NCBI GenBank assembly: GCA_036339295.1
Contig: JAYZBK010000180.1
Span: forward strand, 1-6,991
Reading direction: 5' to 3'
From: GCA-002862325 sp036339295
GTDB taxonomy: Bacteria; Planctomycetota; Phycisphaerae; Phycisphaerales; SM1A02
Length of the DNA stretch: 6,991 nt
Both the position numbers and the translations under genes were made by a program. The notes below the pieces were generated by a model. It was not told the origin of the DNA. It ran no database searches and worked only from the letters and a program-made list of their open reading frames with translations. This document shows, one piece after another, positions 1-5,016 of this stretch. The stretch's first letter is position 1, and each line of letters begins with the position of its first letter.

Positions 1-194
1 CCGCCCTGAAGATCCGGTCCGCACCTTGCCGATCGTGATTCATGGAGACAGTCATGGGGGCCACTCTCGGGATTCGGGACTCGTCCGGTCGGTCCCGGAT
101 TCGTGGTTCCTCGATTCAGGACGCAGTCTGACGTGAATTCCGGGAGCTTGCCCACGGGCGACTCCGGCACGACGAACCCCCTACCATCCCCACA
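1..194. other. Upstream region with no confident gene
   Basis: No convincing complete gene is seen before gmhA. One + frame (codons from base 3) reads eleven G/C-ending-rich codons to a TGA at 36-38 and could be the tail of an upstream gene. Another + frame is open from base 2 to a TGA at 134-136, but its third positions are poorly biased. On the - strand, ATGs at 55 and 43 open a frame running off the left edge, which could be the start of a divergent gene, but neither has a ribosome binding site. The piece is too short to decide among these. No clear -10/-35 pair is visible. A hairpin at 70-102 is listed separately. Confidence 0.5.
70..102. other. Imperfect inverted repeat (possible RNA hairpin) upstream of gmhA
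   Basis: Bases 70-80 pair with 92-102 to give an 11-bp stem around an 11-base loop. The inner six pairs (CGGGAC with GTCCCG) are perfect, and the outer five include two G-T pairs. No T-run follows on + and no A-run precedes it, so it is not a standard intrinsic terminator. It could be a terminator remnant of an upstream gene, a leader hairpin or an operator-like site. In GC-rich DNA it could also be chance. Confidence 0.35.
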
Positions 195-812
195 ATGCCG
201 TCGACCTCCCCACAAGACGACCCGATCGTGATCCAGGCGGATGCCCGAGCCCTGTTGCAGGCGCGGCGACGCCGATTGGACGAGGCCCTCGCGGCCCTCG
301 ACGATCGCCTCGACGAGGCCGCCGGGGTCGTGGAGACCATCGGCCGGGTGCTCGAGGACGGCGGCACGATCTACACCTGCGGGAACGGCGGGAGTGCCGC
401 CGAGGCGCTTCACCTGGCCGAGGAACTCGTCGGCCGATACCGCACGGATCGTCGGCCGCTGCCCTCGGTCTGCCTGAACGCCGACCCGACGGCCCTGACC
501 TGCATCGCCAACGACTTCGGCTTCGATGCGATCTTCCGCCGCCAGTGCGAGGCCCTCGTCGGGCCGTCGGATGCCCTCGTGGTCTTCTCCACCTCCGGCC
601 GAAGCCGCAACCTCGTGGACGCGCTCGAGACCGCCCGAGGCCGGGGGGCGACCTGCATCGGGTTCCTCGGAGGGGACGGCGGATCGTGCGAGCCGCTCTG
701 CGACGTCTCGTTCATCGCTCCCGGCCGCGACAGCGCCGCGATCCAGGAGATCCACCAGTTCCTGATGCACGCCTGCTGCGAGCAGTTCGAGCCGGAGCCG
801 GACACGCCATGA
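195..812 (+). CDS. gmhA: Phosphoheptose isomerase (sedoheptulose-7-phosphate isomerase), SIS domain
   Basis: This 205-residue cytosolic enzyme is predicted to convert D-sedoheptulose 7-phosphate to D-glycero-D-manno-heptose 7-phosphate, the first step towards ADP-heptose for lipopolysaccharide or other surface glycans. It is one SIS domain, close to the usual 190-200 residues. Visible motifs are CGNGGSAAEALHLAEEL from residue 62, NDFGF in the middle, STSGRSRN, and QEIHQFLMH near the C-terminus. Against E. coli GmhA recalled from memory, the active-site/metal residues H61, E65, Q172 and H180 correspond to H73, E77, Q184 and H192, so it should be active. The STSG loop has Arg where GmhA usually has Asn. 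The replication factor DiaA has the same fold, but retention of all four ligands favours the isomerase. No Shine-Dalgarno precedes the ATG. The stop overlaps the next start as ATGA (809-812), implying translational coupling to the redox genes. No other heptose-pathway gene is in view. Confidence 0.9.
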   Translation: MPSTSPQDDPIVIQADARALLQARRRRLDEALAALDDRLDEAAGVVETIGRVLEDGGTIYTCGNGGSAAEALHLAEELVGRYRTDRRPLPSVCLNADPTALTCIANDFGFDAIFRRQCEALVGPSDALVVFSTSGRSRNLVDALETARGRGATCIGFLGGDGGSCEPLCDVSFIAPGRDSAAIQEIHQFLMHACCEQFEPEPDTP

Positions 813-1903
813 ACGACCCCTCGATCCCGGCATCCGACCGTCGCGACGGCACCCTCGCCGGCACGATCCTCGTTCGCGTCGTCGTCCCGCTGTGGGTGCT
901 GGCCGGCGCGTCCGTGAAGTTCGGCACCTTCAACCCGGCCCTGCTCCCCGAGCCGATCCTCGATCTCGTGAAGATCACGGCCGGCCCGTTCGGGGTCCGC
1001 GACCTCGGCTGGTGGCTGGAGATGTGGCTCCGCTTCTTCATCGGCGCAGAGTTCGCCGCGGCGCTGGTCATGTTCCTCTCGCCGAAGCTCGCCCGATTCA
1101 CGGCGTCCTTCCTGCTCGCCGTGTTCCTCGCGGTCCTCGCGGCGACGATGGCGAAGTCCGCCCAGCGCGAGGGCATCACCGCCATCTGGAGCGGGAGCTG
1201 CGGCTGCTTCGGTTCCGCGAGCCCCCCGCCCATCGCCATGTTCGGGATCGACGCGGCGCTCCTCGCCGGCGTCATCCTCCTCCGCCCTCGGCGCGGCGCG
1301 ACCGTCCCACTCCGGCCGTGGCTGGTGGCCGCTTCGGTCGTCGTCGGCTTCGGGATCTCCTACGGCCGGCCCACGCCGGTCATCAAGCTCGAGCCGATGC
1401 CCACGCCGGTGCCGGCCCAGCCGTCGAGCCCCGATCCGGTGGACGGCGGGACGTCCGCGTCGGCCGCCGGATCGTGGCCGGGGATCCCCGACCGACTCGA
1501 GCCGTTCTACTTCACGGAGTTCTCCGAGTGGATCGGGCGGCCCCTGTCCAGCCAGCCCATCGCCCGGCTCGTCTCGAGACCGCTTCCGGACTGGATCGAC
1601 GAGGATCGCTTTCATCTCGTCTTCTACCGAAGCGATTGCGACAAGTGCCACGAGCTCCTCGATGCGTTCTTCAGCGGACCTCTCGAGACCCCGGTCCTCG
1701 CGGTGGAGATCCCCGACGGCGATCCCGCCGCCGCCCTCGACATGCCCTGCGACGAGTGCCTCCTGCATCGGCTGCCCGAAGGGACCGAATACGTCCTCAC
1801 GACGCCGGTCCTCCTGACGATCGAGAACGGGGTCGTCCTCGCCGTCTGCGAGGACTCCGACGACCACGCGCTCGTGAGTTCGACGATCGCCGCGACCCCC
1901 TGA
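809..1903 (+). CDS. MauE/DoxX-like membrane domain fused to a thioredoxin-like domain
   Basis: This is a 364-residue predicted inner-membrane protein. The start is the ATG overlapping the gmhA stop. The N-terminal half has about five hydrophobic segments (roughly 16-36, 75-91, 97-114, 142-158 and 170-185). A Gly-Ser-Cys-Gly-Cys-Phe-Gly motif (C131, C133) lies before the fourth. This Cys-Gly-Cys-Phe-Gly signature is typical of MauE-type proteins of the DoxX superfamily. MauE works with the thioredoxin-like MauD in periplasmic disulfide formation of methylamine dehydrogenase. A Pro-rich linker (about 187-230) leads to a thioredoxin-like domain (about 231-360). That domain has the active site FYRSDCDKCH (C277, C280), a second CxxC (C314, C317) and a probable cis-Pro at P333 in TTPVLL. 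I infer electron transfer between membrane cysteines and an extracytoplasmic thioredoxin domain, with substrate unknown. No mau genes are nearby, so methylamine metabolism is not implied. The domain is paralogous to those of the next two genes. Confidence 0.8.
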   Translation: MNDPSIPASDRRDGTLAGTILVRVVVPLWVLAGASVKFGTFNPALLPEPILDLVKITAGPFGVRDLGWWLEMWLRFFIGAEFAAALVMFLSPKLARFTASFLLAVFLAVLAATMAKSAQREGITAIWSGSCGCFGSASPPPIAMFGIDAALLAGVILLRPRRGATVPLRPWLVAASVVVGFGISYGRPTPVIKLEPMPTPVPAQPSSPDPVDGGTSASAAGSWPGIPDRLEPFYFTEFSEWIGRPLSSQPIARLVSRPLPDWIDEDRFHLVFYRSDCDKCHELLDAFFSGPLETPVLAVEIPDGDPAAALDMPCDECLLHRLPEGTEYVLTTPVLLTIENGVVLAVCEDSDDHALVSSTIAATP

Positions 1904-1962
1904 CCGCCATCCGACCCCCACCTCGACGCCCCGATCCCGAAGACGCCCCACGAGCACCTGCC

Positions 1963-2532
1963 ATGCCTCATCGACTCCTCGCCCTGCTGCCCGCCGTCCT
2001 CTCGACCGTCGTCCTCCTGGGATGCGAGCCACCCCCGGCCACTCCCGCAGGGAGCACCGGCGGGGACACCACGGCATCGACCGCCACGCCCGCCGATGCC
2101 TGGGGCGAGATGCCCACCACGGTGAACCCCTTCTACTTCACGGAGTTCGAGGAGTGGATCGGACAGCCGATCGCGGCCCAGGAGCTCGCGCGACTGATCA
2201 ACCGGCCGATCCCGGACCAGCTCGACGAGGGACGCTCGTTCATCATGTTCTACCGCTCCGACTGCGAGCACTGCCATCACATGCTCGAGGAGTGGTTCAC
2301 CGAATCCGTGCCCGCGCCGACGATCGCGGTCGAGGTTCCCGACACCGATCCCGCGAATGCGATGCCGTTCCCGAGCACCCGGGTCATGAGACACACCCTC
2401 CCGAAGGGGCCGGACTACGTGATCTCGACCCCCGCGCTCTTCGCCATCAAGGACGGTGTCGTCACCGGATTCGCCAGCGATCCGGACGACCGCGACGCCG
2501 TCGAAGCCTGCCTTTCCTCGAACGCGGGGTGA
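1963..2532 (+). CDS. Thioredoxin-like lipoprotein
   Basis: This 189-residue predicted lipoprotein should be anchored at the outer face of the inner membrane or in the outer membrane. The chosen ATG gives a lipoprotein signal: Arg at residue 4, a hydrophobic core, then Leu-Leu-Gly-Cys with the lipidated Cys at 21. A Pro/Thr/Ala-rich linker (about 22-50) follows. The thioredoxin-like domain (about 55-185) opens with NPFYFTEFEEWIG, nearly identical to the same point in the preceding protein. It has the active site FYRSDCEHCHH (C101, C104), LPKG, and a probable cis-Pro at P157 in STPALF. Where both neighbours have a second CxxC, this copy has Ser-Thr-Arg-Val (138-141), leaving only one redox pair in the domain. 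It lies 59 bases after the preceding gene and 4 bases before the next. It may be a soluble-side disulfide oxidoreductase or thiol carrier partnered with the flanking membrane proteins. The role is inferred and no known family name is certain. Confidence 0.78.
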   Translation: MPHRLLALLPAVLSTVVLLGCEPPPATPAGSTGGDTTASTATPADAWGEMPTTVNPFYFTEFEEWIGQPIAAQELARLINRPIPDQLDEGRSFIMFYRSDCEHCHHMLEEWFTESVPAPTIAVEVPDTDPANAMPFPSTRVMRHTLPKGPDYVISTPALFAIKDGVVTGFASDPDDRDAVEACLSSNAG

Positions 2533-2536
2533 CTCC

Positions 2537-3499
2537 ATGAACGCGGCCACGATCAGCAGGATCCTCCTCGGACTGGGTTTGATCGCCGCGGCCTTCGCGA
2601 TCGGTCGGCTCGGGGCCGATGCCGTTCCGATCTGGGCGATCGGGCTCTCGGCCTCGCTGGGCATCGATCCCGCGGTCGGCGCCCGGATCCTCGCCGGCGC
2701 CTGCTTCGCGATGGGTGGCCTGTCCCTGGCCCTCCGGGCCTCGGGACGACGTCCGGCGATGGTCTTCGCCGCCCTGCTCGCCCTCAGCGGCATCGCCGAC
2801 GGCTCGGCGATGCTGTCACTCGGCGACGATGCCACGACGAGCCTGCTCCGTCCGATCCTCCAGTTCGCCCTGGGTGGCGGCTGCCTCGTCCTCCTCGCTT
2901 CCGGTCCCGCGGCGGAGTCCCGCCCGAGCACCGCGGGCATCCTCGCGGCCAAGGTCGTCCTCACGCTGACGGTCTCCGCGGCCGTCGCGGCCAGCACCAC
3001 CGTGACGATGCCGGAGAGCTTCCGGGAATCGAACGCCCGCGGCGCGGATGGACGATTCCTCGTCCACGACCTGACGGGATCGGACTGGACGGGGCGAGCG
3101 CTCTCGGAGACCGGACTCCTCGAACACCTCCCGGCGATCGAGGCGCTCTCGCAGGGCCAGCCGACGCTGCTCGCGTTCTATCGACCGAACTGCGGGATGT
3201 GCCACGACCTCTTCGACAAGCACTTCGGCGATCGCCTGCCGTATCGCCTCGTGAGCATCGAGGTGCCCCCCGCCGAGGGCGTCGAGCTCGCCGAGAACAA
3301 CTACCCCGAGGACGTCACCTGCCCGGACTGCGTCCGGCTGACGCTTCCGAAAGGACCGGTGTGGGTCGTGACCGCCCCGATGCTCGTCGAGGTGGTCGAC
3401 GGGCGAGTCGTCTGCGTCTCGGGGGACGACTTCGAACGGTGCATCGACGATGCGATCGTCCGGGCCGAAACGGCCGAGGCCACGCCCGAAGCGGGCTGA
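2537..3499 (+). CDS. Multi-spanning membrane protein with C-terminal thioredoxin-like domain
   Basis: This is a 320-residue predicted inner-membrane protein. The ATG at 2537, 4 bases after the previous stop, has GGGGTGA just upstream as a fair ribosome binding site and leads straight into hydrophobic sequence. Hydrophobic segments lie at about 9-23, 48-66, 74-93, 104-122 and 134-153. Segments 2-3 (Arg-Ile-Leu-Ala-Gly-Ala-Cys-Phe-Ala) resemble the equivalent part of the MauE/DoxX-like protein (Arg-Phe-Phe-Ile-Gly-Ala-Glu-Phe-Ala). The Cys-Gly-Cys-Phe-Gly motif is absent here, although single Cys residues occur at 56 and 116. The thioredoxin-like domain (about 175-310) has FYRPNCGMCH (C219, C222), a second CxxC (C262, C265), LPKG and a probable cis-Pro at P281 in TAPMLV. 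Two more Cys follow near the C-terminus. It is probably a divergent paralogue of the first fusion protein, acting in extracytoplasmic thiol-disulfide exchange. The substrate is unknown. It is the last gene of the run. Confidence 0.75.
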   Translation: MNAATISRILLGLGLIAAAFAIGRLGADAVPIWAIGLSASLGIDPAVGARILAGACFAMGGLSLALRASGRRPAMVFAALLALSGIADGSAMLSLGDDATTSLLRPILQFALGGGCLVLLASGPAAESRPSTAGILAAKVVLTLTVSAAVAASTTVTMPESFRESNARGADGRFLVHDLTGSDWTGRALSETGLLEHLPAIEALSQGQPTLLAFYRPNCGMCHDLFDKHFGDRLPYRLVSIEVPPAEGVELAENNYPEDVTCPDCVRLTLPKGPVWVVTAPMLVEVVDGRVVCVSGDDFERCIDDAIVRAETAEATPEAG

Positions 3500-3505
3500 C
3501 TCGAC

Positions 3506-3928
3506 TCAGCTCCCCCCGGCCCCCGGCCGGCATGCCCGGCGGAGCGCCGCTGCGGTCTCCTCGTCGTGGAGCGCCGTCTTCCCGAATCCCGGCAGGCCTC
3601 CCGCCTCCTCGGCGGCCGCCCGCGCATCGGGCAGGTCGGACACGAGCATGGCGCGATGGCCCGACGAGGCGAGCCCGCGGATGAGTTCGATGCCGTCCAC
3701 CGCGGCGAAGTCGCCGTCGAGGCGTCGATTCACGAGAAGGATCGGACTCCCCCCGTCGAGCGCCGCCTCCAGCTCGTCGTCGCCGGCCACCGGCTCGAGG
3801 GTCGCGTCCGGAAGCACCCGTTGCACCGCGGTGCGAAGCATCCACGTGTCCGGCCCGCAGTGACCGACCGCCAGGAAGCGGGCCGGCTCGTTCGGGATTC
3901 CAGGTTCCTCGGGAATCGATCCGGTCAT
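3506..3928 (-). CDS. Degenerate response-regulator receiver-like protein
   Basis: This 140-residue cytosolic protein has no DNA-binding or output domain. The start at 3928 overlaps the tilS stop (ATGA) and has a perfect GGAGG seven bases upstream, which excludes longer upstream starts. From about residue 17 to 130 it follows the receiver (CheY-like) pattern. A first strand (FLAVGH) is followed by the segment ILLVNRRLDG at 63-72, then DGIELIRGL, AMLVSD at 93-98, and GFGKTAL at 114-120 holding the conserved Lys (K117). The residue expected to be the phospho-acceptor Asp is Asn (N67), and the acidic pair after strand 1 is missing (GHCGPD). S97 sits at the conserved Ser/Thr position. It is therefore probably not phosphorylated in the classical way and may act as a protein-interaction module. 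The receiver assignment is by pattern only, and the partner is unknown. Its stop is 6 bases from the convergent + strand gene. Confidence 0.65.
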   Translation of the reverse strand: MTGSIPEEPGIPNEPARFLAVGHCGPDTWMLRTAVQRVLPDATLEPVAGDDELEAALDGGSPILLVNRRLDGDFAAVDGIELIRGLASSGHRAMLVSDLPDARAAAEEAGGLPGFGKTALHDEETAAALRRACRPGAGGS

Positions 3929-5016
3929 CGCGCATCCTCCATCGACGCCTTCCTGTCCTCGGGGTCGTTCGTCGCGTCGCTGGACTCGAACGTCACCCGG
4001 GAGGCGGTGACCGACACGGCTCCGCGCCCCTCGATGTCGAACCGTCTCGGTTCGACCTTGTCGTCGAGGATAGCCCGGGCGAGCCGGACCCACGTCTCTC
4101 GTCGGACGCCTTCGATCCGAGAGACGTCGACCCCCGGGATGGACATGACGAGTCGGCGAAGTCGCGTCGCCGACTCGATCTCGTCGCCACCACGAAGCGA
4201 CACCCGCTTCCAGGTCACGAGGCTGGGCGATGGAAGGTCGACGTCCGGGCCCTTCTCGCGAACGCCCGCCGCCTCCTGGGCCAGGGTCGCGATGCGGGCC
4301 GCGGCCCCGGGATGCATCGCTTCGAGCCGAGGGAGGACCTCGTGCCGGATCAGGCCACGGGAGCGATCGGTCCTCGCATTCCCCTCATCCTCCACCGTCG
4401 GCACCTCTCCGAGGGTCACGACGGACTCGAGGGCCGCTCGGTTCGTTCGCAGGAGTGGTCGGATCACCACCAGGTCGTCCCCGAGGGGTCGACGGGCGGG
4501 AATCGCGGCCAGTCCCGCGAGCCCCGTGCCGCGAGCGAGTCGCTGGATCACCGTCTCGGCCTGGTCGTCGCCGTGGTGTGCCAGCAGCAGGACCTCGAGC
4601 CCCTGCGACCGGGCGATCCCGGCGAGCGCCTCCCACCTGGCCTCGCGGACGGTCGCCGCCGAGACCTCGCCGACGCCCGACCAGTCGAGCCGCCGCACCA
4701 CGACCTCGATGCCGAGGTGCCGCCCGAGACGTCTCACGTGCTCCGCATCGTCGACCGAGCTCGCACGGAGGGCGTGATCGACATGACCGATGACGAGTGG
4801 TCCCGGAACCGGTTCTCGCCGACGCTCGCGGAGCGCGGCCGCGAGGACCAGCATCGCGGTGGAATCGATGCCGCCGCTGACCGCGAGCAGCGTCGGACGG
4901 CCTCGTCCGCCGCCGTGATCGATGCCACGCTCCATGATCGACGCCACCGGGGAGCGAGCGGCCGCCAGCAGCAGTCGACCGCGGTCGATCCCGTCGATCG
5001 TCCTCGTGGCCGTCAT
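3925..5016 (-). CDS. tilS: tRNA(Ile)-lysidine synthase
   Basis: This 363-residue cytosolic enzyme attaches lysine to C34 of the CAU-anticodon tRNA-Ile using ATP. The resulting lysidine switches reading from AUG to AUA and charging from Met to Ile. The N-terminal PP-loop ATPase is clear: AVSGGIDS (residues 45-52), HVDHALR (78-84), an Arg-Glu-Ala-Arg-Trp segment near 124-128, and HHGDDQAET (147-155). It is followed by RGTGLAGLAAIPARR and a VIRPLL segment. A later NARTDRSRGLIRHEVLP stretch matches the family's tRNA-contact region, where many members have an Asn-Arg-(Ile/Val)-Arg core. The C-terminal part is less conserved and total length is below the roughly 430 residues of E. coli TilS, so the C-terminal domains are reduced. 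The start is the ATG overlapping the upstream stop (ATGA, 5013-5016), with GGAG about 11 bases before it. A longer in-frame start at 5106 would lie deep in the upstream gene and is rejected. The next gene starts at its stop codon. Confidence 0.93.
   Translation of the reverse strand: MTATRTIDGIDRGRLLLAAARSPVASIMERGIDHGGGRGRPTLLAVSGGIDSTAMLVLAAALRERRREPVPGPLVIGHVDHALRASSVDDAEHVRRLGRHLGIEVVVRRLDWSGVGEVSAATVREARWEALAGIARSQGLEVLLLAHHGDDQAETVIQRLARGTGLAGLAAIPARRPLGDDLVVIRPLLRTNRAALESVVTLGEVPTVEDEGNARTDRSRGLIRHEVLPRLEAMHPGAAARIATLAQEAAGVREKGPDVDLPSPSLVTWKRVSLRGGDEIESATRLRRLVMSIPGVDVSRIEGVRRETWVRLARAILDDKVEPRRFDIEGRGAVSVTASRVTFESSDATNDPEDRKASMEDAR
3936..3940 (-). promoter_or_regulatory. Shine-Dalgarno site for the receiver-like gene
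   Basis: The - strand reads GGAGG, seven bases before the ATG at 3928. It lies inside the 3' end of tilS, so ribosomes can reinitiate at the ATGA overlap. It is the clearest ribosome binding site in the window and fixes the start of the short downstream gene. Confidence 0.75.

Noticed and set aside
410..2077. Long - strand open frame (555 codons) opposite gmhA and the fusion gene
   Set aside because: It is an antisense shadow produced by GC-rich codon bias. It is Arg/Gly-rich with no motifs, while the + strand frames have clear family motifs.
1624..3000. Long - strand open frame (458 codons) across the thioredoxin genes
   Set aside because: It is low-complexity Arg/Ala-rich sequence that crosses gene boundaries on the opposite strand, with no recognisable domain.
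3500..3509. 10-base match CTCGACTCAG also at 6640-6649, each spanning a - strand stop codon
   Set aside because: 10-mers repeated by chance are expected in a GC-rich 7-kb window, and no further similarity flanks the match.
3526..3540. GCCGG-catgc-CCGGC hairpin as a terminator
   Set aside because: It is a five-pair stem inside the receiver-like coding region with no adjacent T-run on either strand, so chance is likely at this GC content.
3566..4777. Long + strand open frame opposite tilS and the receiver-like gene
   Set aside because: tilS on the - strand has unmistakable PP-loop and TilS motifs. The + frame is Ser/Arg-rich with no motif.
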